Assembly: GCA_010027295.1 (NCBI GenBank)
Contig: RGVM01000133.1
Span: 1-7,020, forward strand
DNA: 7,020 nt
Reading direction: 5' to 3'
DNA from: Chitinophagia bacterium
GTDB lineage: Bacteria > Bacteroidota > Bacteroidia > Chitinophagales > Chitinophagaceae
Shown: positions 1 to 6,406 of the stretch, piece by piece
Position numbering within the stretch: position 1 is the stretch's first letter
Layout: the number at the start of each line of letters is the position of its first letter
The notes under the pieces: model-generated
The model's database searches: none
Told to the model about the DNA's origin: nothing
What the model saw: the letters and a program-made list of their open reading frames with translations, nothing else
Program-made: the position numbers and the translations under genes

Positions 1-561
<561 letters not shown>

Positions 562-577
562 GCCATAAACCGAACCG

Positions 578-1894
578 ATGTCGCAGACGATCATCGACAG
601 GATAGCGGAGCAGCAGGATAGCCTTCCGGGCAAGGATGGTTTCCTGGCGGAATTCACAGGTCAGTCCATGACCGAGTTCCGGCGGCTGGGCATACCCGAC
701 GTGAAGCACGAGGAGTGGAAGTACACGCGCGTCAAAGGCCTCTTCCGCGCTGAGATGGGCTTCGGTAGTGGGGTGTCCGTCACAGCCGCTGACATCGACC
801 CCCACCGGCTGCCGGGTCACGGCGATGCCACCGAGCTGGTCTTCGTCGACGGCCGGTTCACGCCATCCCTCTCGAATATCCGCCATGGCGACAAAGAGCT
901 GGTGGTGATGCCGCTCTCGGAAGCCGCGACCGGCGAGCACGCCGAAAAGGTACGCGAACACCTGGGGCACAGCGCCTCCTACCACCCCGACGGCATACAG
1001 GCCCTCAACTCGGCCTTCGCCGGGACTGGCCTCTTCGTGATGGTGCACAAGGGTTTCTCCACTGAGAAGCCCATCTATATCTATTGCATCTCCGACAGCC
1101 GGTCGGGCTATGTCTTCGCCCAGCCGCGCACACTCATCCTGGTGGAGGCGGCCGCCCAGGTGAAGGTCGCAGAGCACTACGTCACTCTCGGCAGTGGCGA
1201 AAGCTTCACCAACGAGATATTCGAACTGGCAGCGGCTCAGGACGCCGTCGTCGACTACATCAAGATACAGGACGAGGGCCCGATGGCGAACCATGTGGGC
1301 ACCACGCATATCCGGCAGACGGGCAGATGCCTCACCAACGCGGTGACGATAAGTCTGAGCGGCCGCATGGTGCGCAACAACCTCAACATGGTGATGGAGG
1401 CTGAACACGGCGAATCGCACATGTACGGACTCAGCCTGTTGAACGGCGAGACGCTCGTCGACAACCACACCATCGTAGACAATGTAAAGCCCCACTGCCT
1501 CAGCAACGAACTCTACAAGGCAGTGCTGGACGAGTCCTCCACGGGCGTCTTCAACGGAAAGATCTTCGTCCGGAAGGATGCCCAGAAGACCAACGCCTAC
1601 CAGTCGAACAAGAACATCCTGATCGGCGAGAAGGCTTCCGCGAATACCAAGCCGCAGCTCGAAATCTTCGCCGACGACGTGAAGTGCTCGCACGGCTGCA
1701 CGGTGGGCCGGCTCGACGAGGAGGCGATGTTCTACCTCCGCGCGCGCGGCCTCGGAGAGGCATCCGCCCGGGCGCTGCTGCTGCACGCCTTCGCCGTCGA
1801 CATCCTCGAGCGCATCGGGCATGAGCCCCTGCGTCGCCATGTCGACCGTCGCGTATCCCAACGCCTCGCCTTCGACTTCGAGGATGGCCAGTGA
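578..1894 (+). CDS. sufD: Fe-S cluster assembly protein SufD
   Basis: SufD pairs with SufB, and the two are bound by SufC to form the cytosolic SufBCD scaffold that builds Fe-S clusters. The product is 438 residues, normal for the family. The N-terminal helical part contains the conserved KHEEWKYT (residues 43-50). The central region (about 180-350) is the beta-helix core. The C-terminal hallmark DVKCSHGCTVGRLDEEAMFYLRARG (residues 367-391) carries C370, H372 and C374; H372 matches the functionally important histidine of E. coli SufD by motif. The ATG at 578 is chosen because the following MSQTIIDRI is a plausible N-terminus and it lies 16 bp after the sufC stop. No Shine-Dalgarno sequence is visible before it, as is common in Bacteroidota. 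Its 3' end overlaps sufS by 11 bp, which suggests translational coupling. SufD rather than SufB is supported by length and by the position between sufC and sufS. Confidence 0.96.
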   Translation: MSQTIIDRIAEQQDSLPGKDGFLAEFTGQSMTEFRRLGIPDVKHEEWKYTRVKGLFRAEMGFGSGVSVTAADIDPHRLPGHGDATELVFVDGRFTPSLSNIRHGDKELVVMPLSEAATGEHAEKVREHLGHSASYHPDGIQALNSAFAGTGLFVMVHKGFSTEKPIYIYCISDSRSGYVFAQPRTLILVEAAAQVKVAEHYVTLGSGESFTNEIFELAAAQDAVVDYIKIQDEGPMANHVGTTHIRQTGRCLTNAVTISLSGRMVRNNLNMVMEAEHGESHMYGLSLLNGETLVDNHTIVDNVKPHCLSNELYKAVLDESSTGVFNGKIFVRKDAQKTNAYQSNKNILIGEKASANTKPQLEIFADDVKCSHGCTVGRLDEEAMFYLRARGLGEASARALLLHAFAVDILERIGHEPLRRHVDRRVSQRLAFDFEDGQ

Positions 1895-3125
1895 CGGACA
1901 TACGCGCCCTTTTGACGTCCGAAGCATCCGGGCCGACTTCCCCATCCTCCGGCGGACGGTGAAGGGCAAGCCGCTGGTGTACCTCGACAACGCCGCCACC
2001 ACGCAGAAGCCACAGGCTGTCATCGACGCACTGACCGCCTACTACACCGGCTGCAACGCCAACGTCCACCGCGGCATCCACACGCTGGCCGACGAGGCCA
2101 CCGCCGCCTTCGAGGCGACGCGCGAGGCGGCCCGACGCTTCATCGGCGCGGCATCGACCGACGAGGTTGTCTTCACCCGCGGCACCACCGAGTCCATCAA
2201 CCTCGTGGCCGCCAGCTGGGGACGCGAGCACTTGCGGCAAGGCGACGAGATCATCCTGTCCACCCTCGAGCACCATTCCAATATCGTCCCCTGGCAGATG
2301 GTGGCCGAGGAACGGGGCGCCCGCATCCGCGTCGTGCCGGTGGATGAGAACGGCACCTTCCTGTATGACGAATTCCTGAAACTGCTCTCGGGCCGCACCC
2401 GCATCGTGTCGATTGTGCACGTTTCTAACGCACTGGGCGTGGTGCAGCCGGTGGAAGACATCATCCGCGCAGCACATGCCGTCGGCGCGCGGGTGTTGGT
2501 CGATGGCGCGCAGTCGTCCGTGCATCTAGACATCGACGTGCAGCGGCTCGACTGCGATTTCTTCGCCTGCTCCGCACACAAGATTTACGGACCAACCGGC
2601 GTCGGGATCCTCTACGCAAAACGCAGCCTCCTCGCCACGATGGCACCCTACCAGGGCGGCGGCGAGATGATCCGCGAGGTCCGCTTCTCCGGCACCACCT
2701 ACAACGACCCGCCCTACCGCTTCGAGGCAGGCACGCCGAACATCGCCGACGTGGTGGCCTTCCGCGCCGCCATCGAATACGTGGAAGCCATCGGTAAGCC
2801 GACCATACGCGCCCATGAGGACACGCTCCTGGCCGAGGTTTCGGAACGCATCCGTCGGATACCCGGCGTGAGGATCCTCGGCGACATCCCCGGCCGCATC
2901 GGTGTGCTGTCCTTCACCGTCGAAGGCGTACATCCCCAGGATATCGGCATCCTGCTCGACAACCAGGGCGTGGCGGTGCGCACAGGCCACCACTGCACAC
3001 AACCCCTCATGCACCGCTTTGGAATCGCCGGCACCACCCGCGCCTCCCTGGCGATGTACAACACCCCCGAGGATATGGACATCTTCGCCACTTCCCTGGA
3101 AAAGGTCGTACGCATGCTCTCATGA
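1884..3125 (+). CDS. sufS: Cysteine desulfurase SufS
   Basis: SufS is a PLP-dependent group II cysteine desulfurase that removes sulfur from L-cysteine, giving alanine and an enzyme-bound persulfide that passes to SufE. The product is 413 residues from ATG 1884, which fits the family. The frame is open further upstream (ATG at 1821), but that would add a Ser/Pro-rich extension lying wholly over the conserved end of sufD. From 1884 the protein begins MASDGHTRPFDVRSIRADFPIL, close to the usual SufS N-terminus. Visible motifs are YLDNAATTQKP (residues 33-43), LEHHSN (H130 is in the PLP-stacking position), VDGAQ (D207), SAHKIYGPTGVG with the PLP lysine K233, and VRTGHHCTQP with catalytic C371 and R366. 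The short HHCTQP loop is typical of the SufS group. It overlaps sufD by 11 bp and sufE by 4 bp (ATGA). Confidence 0.97.
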   Translation: MASDGHTRPFDVRSIRADFPILRRTVKGKPLVYLDNAATTQKPQAVIDALTAYYTGCNANVHRGIHTLADEATAAFEATREAARRFIGAASTDEVVFTRGTTESINLVAASWGREHLRQGDEIILSTLEHHSNIVPWQMVAEERGARIRVVPVDENGTFLYDEFLKLLSGRTRIVSIVHVSNALGVVQPVEDIIRAAHAVGARVLVDGAQSSVHLDIDVQRLDCDFFACSAHKIYGPTGVGILYAKRSLLATMAPYQGGGEMIREVRFSGTTYNDPPYRFEAGTPNIADVVAFRAAIEYVEAIGKPTIRAHEDTLLAEVSERIRRIPGVRILGDIPGRIGVLSFTVEGVHPQDIGILLDNQGVAVRTGHHCTQPLMHRFGIAGTTRASLAMYNTPEDMDIFATSLEKVVRMLS

Positions 3126-3568
3126 CGATGGAGACAAGGCCTTCCATACGAGAGATAGAAGACGAGATCGTGGAGGAGTTCGGGCTCTTCGACGACTGGG
3201 AGTCGAAATACGAGTACATCATCGACATGGGCCGGAAGCTCGCCCCCCTCGACGCGGCCTACAGGACCGATGCCCACCGCATACACGGCTGCCAGTCGAC
3301 CGTCTGGATGGCATCCGACTACCGCGACGGGCGCGTGCACTTCCGCGCCGACGCCGACGCGATGATCGTCAAAGGCCTCGTAAGCCTCTTGATCCGCGTG
3401 CTCTCCGATCAGACACCCGACGACATCGTGAACGCGGAGCTGGGCTTCGTCGACCGCATCGGCATGACAAGCCACCTCGCCCAGACCCGCTCCAACGGTC
3501 TCCGAGCGATGGTGAAGCAGATGAAGCTCGATGCCGCCGCCTGGAAACTCAAACAGCACAACCCCTGA
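3122..3568 (+). CDS. sufE: Sulfur-acceptor protein SufE
   Basis: SufE accepts the persulfide sulfur from SufS, stimulates the desulfurase, and carries sulfur to the SufBCD scaffold. The product is 148 residues, a normal SufE length. The key motif is HRIHGCQSTVWM with the acceptor cysteine C57. The N-terminal helices contain the family pattern FDDWESKYEYIIDMGRKL (residues 23-40). The C-terminal half has GLVSLLIRVLSDQTPDDI and LTSQR-like residues (GMTSHLAQTRSNGL), also usual for SufE. The ATG at 3122 overlaps the sufS stop as ATGA, a typical coupled start. A second in-frame ATG at 3128 would remove only two residues and cannot be excluded. sufT follows after 8 bp. SufE rather than SufU is supported by the HGCQS motif and by the absence of the SufU zinc-ligand pattern. 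Confidence 0.96.
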   Translation: MTMETRPSIREIEDEIVEEFGLFDDWESKYEYIIDMGRKLAPLDAAYRTDAHRIHGCQSTVWMASDYRDGRVHFRADADAMIVKGLVSLLIRVLSDQTPDDIVNAELGFVDRIGMTSHLAQTRSNGLRAMVKQMKLDAAAWKLKQHNP

Positions 3569-3576
3569 GAAGCGAC

Positions 3577-3888
3577 ATGGACACGGAAGCGCTGCGCGAG
3601 AAAGTGATCGAAAAGATCCGTGAGGTGCACGACCCCGAGATCCCCGTCAACATCTGGGACCTGGGCCTCATCTACGAGGTCAACATCCTCCCCATCCACA
3701 ACGTGCAGGTGGTGATGACGCTCACCGCACCCAGCTGTCCGGCTGCGCAGACACTGCCCCACGAGGTCGACCAGAAGATCCGCGAGATCGAAGGCGTCAA
3801 CGACGTGCACGTGGAAGTCACCTGGACGCCCGCCTGGACGAAGGACATGATGAGCGAGGTTGCCAAGCTGGAGTTGGGATTCCTCTGA
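3577..3888 (+). CDS. sufT: SufT-like Fe-S maturation protein (DUF59/MIP18 family)
   Basis: This is a 103-residue protein made of a single DUF59/MIP18 domain. Family members such as SufT, and the related PaaD and eukaryotic Cia2, help transfer or mature Fe-S clusters in target proteins. Residues 19-34 (DPEIPVNIWDLGLIYE) are the family signature. The second signature, LTAPSCPAAQTLP at residues 49-61, contains the conserved cysteine C54. The C-terminal EVTWTPAWTKDMMSE (residues 80-94) is also typical. The frame is open far upstream into sufS and sufE in a different frame, but only the ATG at 3577 gives the family-like N-terminus. It lies 8 bp after the sufE stop, with a weak GAGAAG-like purine stretch before it. 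The position at the end of a suf operon supports a role in Fe-S assembly. The symbol sufT is applied by family and context, so the exact role is inferred. Confidence 0.93.
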   Translation: MDTEALREKVIEKIREVHDPEIPVNIWDLGLIYEVNILPIHNVQVVMTLTAPSCPAAQTLPHEVDQKIREIEGVNDVHVEVTWTPAWTKDMMSEVAKLELGFL

Positions 3889-3920
3889 TTTGCGGCTTTG
3901 ACGCGCGTCCACTATCTTCA
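3889..3920 (+). promoter_or_regulatory. Candidate Bacteroidota-type promoter for tRNA-Gly
   Basis: TTTG at 3889-3892 and TATCTTCA at 3913-3920 are separated by 20 bp. This resembles the Bacteroidota primary sigma-factor pattern TTTG, about 19-21 bp, TAnnTTTG, matching six of eight positions in the downstream box if N counts as a match. The -7-like box ends 9 bp before the first tRNA base, a suitable distance for a start just ahead of the tRNA. The TTTG begins directly after the sufT stop codon. A second TTTG at 3897-3900 has a poorer 12-bp spacing. The element is short and is called from pattern and position only. Confidence 0.5.
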
Positions 3921-3929
3921 CCTCTCCAA

Positions 3930-4002
3930 GCGGAAGTAGCTCACCTGGTAGAGCGACAGCTTCCCAAGCTGTAGGTAGCGGGTTCGAGTCCCGTCTTCCG
4001 CT
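3930..4002 (+). tRNA. tRNA-Gly (anticodon CCC)
   Basis: The 73-nt sequence folds as a complete cloverleaf. The acceptor stem pairs GCGGAAG (3930-3936) with CTTCCGC (3995-4001), followed by discriminator T at 4002, as expected for bacterial glycine tRNA. The D stem is GCTC/GAGC with loop ACCTGGTA. The anticodon stem is ACAGC/GCTGT with loop TTCCCAA, giving anticodon CCC at 3963-3965, which reads GGG. The T stem is GCGGG/CCCGT with one G-U pair and loop TTCGAGT. CCA is not encoded and must be added after transcription. The gene lies 41 bp after sufT, with a hairpin terminator directly behind it. Confidence 0.97.
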
Positions 4003-4181
4003 CAACGCCCCTTCAACGGGGCGTTTTCCGTCTTACTCCCTGCATTCCGGCTGCCCCGGCACCGGTCGCTGCAATACTTCACCTCCTCCCACACCTTCTC
4101 CCATTTCTTGCGCCAGGTGAAGGGCCGCCCGCAGGTCTGGCAGACCTTCTGCGGCAGGTCGGATTTGCGTACGTGCCTCAT
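4002..4181 (-). CDS. DUF2256 family small zinc-ribbon-like protein
   Basis: A 59-residue protein of the DUF2256 family, whose function is unknown. Residues 8-42 match the family pattern: [20 protein letters not shown], then [12 protein letters not shown]. Four cysteines (C14, C17, C37, C41) form a CxxC...CxxxC arrangement likely to bind one zinc ion, and the segment between them is rich in Trp, Lys and Arg. The frame stays open upstream to 4562, but that part only shadows the membrane-protein gene. The ATG at 4179-4181 gives the usual short family N-terminus and lies 5 bp after the preceding stop. The last residues (NAPLKGR) are encoded by the tRNA terminator hairpin, and the stop codon includes the last base of the convergent tRNA gene. 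The basic C-terminal tail is therefore constrained by another element. Role in the exosortase group is unknown; it may simply be co-transcribed. Confidence 0.88.
   Translation of the reverse strand: MRHVRKSDLPQKVCQTCGRPFTWRKKWEKVWEEVKYCSDRCRGSRNAGSKTENAPLKGR
4004..4027 (+). terminator. Rho-independent terminator after tRNA-Gly / suf operon
   Basis: AACGCCCC (4004-4011) and GGGGCGTT (4018-4025) form a perfect 8-bp stem around a 6-nt loop, and the stem runs into TTTT (4024-4027). The T tract is short. No other terminator is visible between sufT and here, so the hairpin probably ends both the tRNA transcript and suf read-through. On the minus strand no T run follows the hairpin, so it should act on the plus strand only. 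It lies within the last codons of the convergent DUF2256 gene. Confidence 0.75.
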
Positions 4182-4186
4182 GCGCG

Positions 4187-4591
4187 TCAGAGCTTCGGGT
4201 CGGGGTTGAGGCGTCGGTTGAGGATGCCCATGCCCACGTAGAGGACCGGAGAGATGAGAAACTCCTGCATGGTCCAGGTCATATCCTTTACCTGTTCGGA
4301 GACCATGCCGAAGGCCCAGTCGTAGAGGCCCACACCAGTGATGATGGTGAGCAGGCTGAGGTGGATGAAATGCCAGAGGTATGACATCCAGCGGTCCTCT
4401 ATCCGTCCCAGGTGCAACGTCCCCAGCAGATAGACGGAGACGGTGGTGACGAACTTGATGACATGGCGGATCTTTCGGGGGATCCACATCACGTCCTGCT
4501 CGACGAAGCAAAGGTAGAAGGCCGTGTAAATGACGAGGATGATCAGAAGTCCACCGATCCATCGGCCGCGCTGGCTCTCATAAAGTCGCAT
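4187..4591 (-). CDS. Small four-helix membrane protein, probable exosortase partner
   Basis: A 134-residue membrane protein without a recognised catalytic motif. Four hydrophobic segments are visible at about residues 11-30, 43-62, 70-93 and 108-126. Charged stretches such as WIPRKIRH (36-43) and GRIEDRWMS (62-70) form short loops, and the protein ends in a polar tail, [10 protein letters not shown]. The start ATG at 4589-4591 overlaps the end of the exosortase gene by 14 bp, and no Shine-Dalgarno sequence is visible, so its translation probably depends on that of the exosortase. Bacteroidota exosortases such as XrtF and XrtX are known to have small membrane proteins encoded next to them, and size, topology and overlap fit such a partner. 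The assignment rests on context, as I do not recognise a sequence signature. The real gene is supported by its consistent hydrophobic pattern and tight packing. Confidence 0.82.
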   Translation of the reverse strand: MRLYESQRGRWIGGLLIILVIYTAFYLCFVEQDVMWIPRKIRHVIKFVTTVSVYLLGTLHLGRIEDRWMSYLWHFIHLSLLTIITGVGLYDWAFGMVSEQVKDMTWTMQEFLISPVLYVGMGILNRRLNPDPKL

Positions 4592-5186
4592 CGGCGGCGG
4601 GTTTGAGGACGATCTTGCGCGAGAACCGCACCCATAGCAGGAAGATGGTGCTGTAGATCATCATCTTGAAGATGTAGTGGTGAGCGAAATCGAAGTATTC
4701 GTCGCGGTAGAGCATGAGCATGCCCAGCCCGGTGCAACGGAGGATGTTGGCGACATGGACGATGGCGAGCCCCCCCAGGCCGTAGCCGATCTTCCGCTGC
4801 CAGGTGGCGGGCATGGCGAGTATGAAGCCAATGTAGAGGATGAAGAGTTCCAGCCCGTTGCAGTTGTCGGCGATGCCGATGACGCGTCGATTGCCTTGGA
4901 AGACATGGCTCATGGGGGAGAGGATGGTCTCTCCCTCGATGATGGTTTTTCGGAAGACCTCGCGTTCGGTGAAGGTCCCGCCCCCATGTAACAGATCCAG
5001 TGCCCAGGCGGTCTGTACGCCTACTCTCCGCGTGAGGGGCTCATCGAGGGTGCGGGGCTTCTGCCAGAGGAAGAGGTAGAGGGCCTTCCACACGACGAAC
5101 AGCAGGAGGGCCCTGACGAGGAACTGCCTGACCTCCGGAGGGAAGGCGTCCCGCACTTCCCGGATCCGATCCAACATCCGCTGCAT
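4578..5186 (-). CDS. Exosortase/archaeosortase family transpeptidase, Bacteroidota type
   Basis: A 202-residue integral membrane protein of the exosortase/archaeosortase family, cysteine transpeptidases proposed to cut C-terminal sorting signals at the outer face of the inner membrane and attach the protein to a surface polymer. The proposed catalytic triad is present: C109 in ADNCNGLEL, R150 in VANILR, and H169 or H170 in DFAHHYIFK. Hydrophobic segments lie at about 23-41, 111-128, 132-158 and 171-188, with a non-membrane region (42-105) after the first helix. The protein is much shorter than EpsH-type exosortases and resembles the compact Bacteroidota XrtX/XrtY/XrtF kinds. The CNGLEL context and HHYIFK...FLLW end favour XrtX/Y, but I cannot fix the subtype. 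It starts 6 bp after the aminotransferase stop and overlaps the next membrane protein by 14 bp. No substrate with a PEP-CTERM-like tail is encoded in the window. Confidence 0.88.
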   Translation of the reverse strand: MQRMLDRIREVRDAFPPEVRQFLVRALLLFVVWKALYLFLWQKPRTLDEPLTRRVGVQTAWALDLLHGGGTFTEREVFRKTIIEGETILSPMSHVFQGNRRVIGIADNCNGLELFILYIGFILAMPATWQRKIGYGLGGLAIVHVANILRCTGLGMLMLYRDEYFDFAHHYIFKMMIYSTIFLLWVRFSRKIVLKPAADATL

Positions 5187-5198
5187 AAGATGTTATGC
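5183..5198. repeat. Short inverted repeat at the aminotransferase/exosortase junction
   Basis: GCATAA (5183-5188) and TTATGC (5193-5198) are perfect 6-bp inverted arms around GATG. On the minus strand the arms contain the aminotransferase stop codon (TAA) and the exosortase start codon (ATG), so a weak hairpin in the mRNA could hold both. It is too short and AT-rich, without a T run, to be a terminator. It may be chance. Confidence 0.35.
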
Positions 5199-6302
5199 CT
5201 GTAGGAGGGACACCACTTTCTGCATCTCAGGCACCGTGCCTACGCTGAGGCGGAGCCAAGTGCTCTTGTCTTCGAAGGCCCGGGCGCCGATGATGTTGGC
5301 GGTGGCGAGCAGTTCTGGAATCTTCTTCGCGTAGGGCTGGTTATCGAAGTACACAAAGCTGGTGACGGAGGGGATATAGGGGATGCCCGCCTTTTCAAGC
5401 CCCTGGCAGAAGAGTTCCTTGGCCTTGTGGTTCTCGCGTTTGACGAGTTTGACGAAGTCGGAGTCGGTCAGTGCGGCCATGGCCCCGGTCATGGAGACGG
5501 CCGAGGGACCGGCATTGGCCCAGGCGGAGCATTCGCTCAGCTTCTTGATGGTGTCGGGCTGGGCGAGGATATACCCCACACGCGCACCGGCCATGCCGAA
5601 AACCTTGGAGAAGGTCTTGGCGATGAGGAGGTTGGGGAATTCGTTGACGAGATGGGATACGGAGGGACTGTCGTAGTACTCGGTATAGGCCTCGTCCATC
5701 AGCAGGATCCGGTCCTTGGCAACCTTGCGGACGAAGTCCTCCAACTCGGTCTTTGTCGCGGTGGTCCCGGTGGGATTGTTGGGATTGCAGAGATAGACCA
5801 TCCGGGTGTCGGCGTCCATGGTGTCGGCCATCCGCTGTAGGTCGTTGTGCTTGGTAGCGGTGAGCGGCACGAGCTTTGTCTGCAGTCCGATCCGGCGGGA
5901 GGCCGTCATCCACAGTTTGAAGGTGGGCTCGGACGCCACCACATTGCCTTTGCGGAGGGCGGCCCAGGTGCAGGCCAGTCCGAGGAGTTCGGAGGAGCCG
6001 GCACCCAGGATCACATTGTCCTTGCTATGCCCTGAGAGGGCTCCGATGCGTTCCCGCAGGACGCCGTTCATATCCCACTGGTACCGGTTCGAGATGTTGA
6101 CGGCGTCGGCCATGGCCTTGCGTGCCAGTGGGGACGGACCATGGGGGTTCTCGTTGGAGGACAGCTTGATCAGGTCGGCCGGCGGGATGCCGCGGCCCTC
6201 GACCCATCGGCGTTCGGCGGGCGTCATGGCGAAGAGCTCGCGCGAGAGGGAGAAGGCGGAGACGGCGAGGGCCGTCTGGCGGAGGAGTTGGCGGCGCTGC
6301 AT
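5193..6302 (-). CDS. HisC-like class I/II aminotransferase with Tat-type leader
   Basis: A 369-residue PLP-dependent aminotransferase of fold type I, closest in pattern to histidinol-phosphate aminotransferases. LSSNENPHGPSP (48-59) is a HisC-like N-terminal motif. PLP residues include N176 in CNPNNPTG, D203 and Y206 in LMDEAYTEY, the Schiff-base lysine K233 in TFSKVFGMAGARVGY, R241, and the substrate carboxylate arginine R351 in TWLRLSVGT. The spacings N176-D203-K233-R241 (27, 30, 8) equal those of E. coli HisC (157, 184, 214, 222). Unusually, the protein starts MQRRQLLRQTALAVSAFSLSRELFA, a twin-arginine leader pattern followed by a short hydrophobic stretch, which suggests folded export with cofactor bound. 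The start at 6300-6302 has AAGGA six bases upstream. No his genes are nearby, so a histidine-biosynthetic role is unlikely; the true substrate is unknown. Probably first gene of the exosortase group. Confidence 0.93.
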   Translation of the reverse strand: MQRRQLLRQTALAVSAFSLSRELFAMTPAERRWVEGRGIPPADLIKLSSNENPHGPSPLARKAMADAVNISNRYQWDMNGVLRERIGALSGHSKDNVILGAGSSELLGLACTWAALRKGNVVASEPTFKLWMTASRRIGLQTKLVPLTATKHNDLQRMADTMDADTRMVYLCNPNNPTGTTATKTELEDFVRKVAKDRILLMDEAYTEYYDSPSVSHLVNEFPNLLIAKTFSKVFGMAGARVGYILAQPDTIKKLSECSAWANAGPSAVSMTGAMAALTDSDFVKLVKRENHKAKELFCQGLEKAGIPYIPSVTSFVYFDNQPYAKKIPELLATANIIGARAFEDKSTWLRLSVGTVPEMQKVVSLLQA

Positions 6303-6308
6303 GTGCTT

Positions 6309-6313
6309 TCCTT
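6309..6313 (-). promoter_or_regulatory. Shine-Dalgarno site of the aminotransferase
   Basis: The minus strand reads AAAAAAGGAAAGCAC directly before the ATG, with AAGGA ending six bases from the start codon. It is the only clear Shine-Dalgarno sequence in the window, and it supports the start that includes the twin-arginine leader. Its presence after a terminator fits the first gene of a new transcript. Confidence 0.55.
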
Positions 6314-6339
6314 TTTTCGGACCGGGGAGGTTTGATATG

Positions 6340-6379
6340 AAAAGCTCCCTGTAACGCTGGACGGCGAAGTACAGGGAGC
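6340..6379 (-). terminator. Rho-independent terminator after inositol oxygenase
   Basis: On the minus strand GCTCCCTGTA (6379-6370) pairs perfectly over 10 bp with TACAGGGAGC (6353-6344), around a 16-nt loop that can form an extra CGC/GCG pairing. TTTT (6343-6340) follows directly. It lies 28 bp after the inositol oxygenase stop codon and before the aminotransferase, so it separates the two into different transcription units. The plus-strand side also has TTTTT at 6390-6394, but 10 bases beyond the stem and with no gene to terminate. Confidence 0.8.
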
Positions 6380-6406
6380 CTGTGAAGGATTTTTGAAGAC
6401 GGCGCC

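Noticed and set aside
2902..3576. Upstream extension of the SufT-like frame through sufE and the end of sufS.
   Set aside because: It is an Arg/Pro-rich shadow translation; the conserved domain needs only the ATG at 3577.
3898..3918. TTGACG with TATCTT as a sigma-70 promoter for the tRNA.
   Set aside because: The spacer is only 9 bp instead of about 17, so the boxes cannot work together as a sigma-70 promoter.
4182..4562. Upstream extension of the DUF2256 frame to a start at 4562 (186 residues).
   Set aside because: The extra part is an out-of-frame shadow of the membrane-protein gene with a His/Pro/Arg-rich composition; family members start at the ATG at 4181.
6380..6406. TTTTT at 6390-6394 as a plus-strand terminator with the same hairpin.
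   Set aside because: The T run is 10 bases from the stem, and no plus-strand gene ends there; the minus-strand reading with an adjacent TTTT is better.
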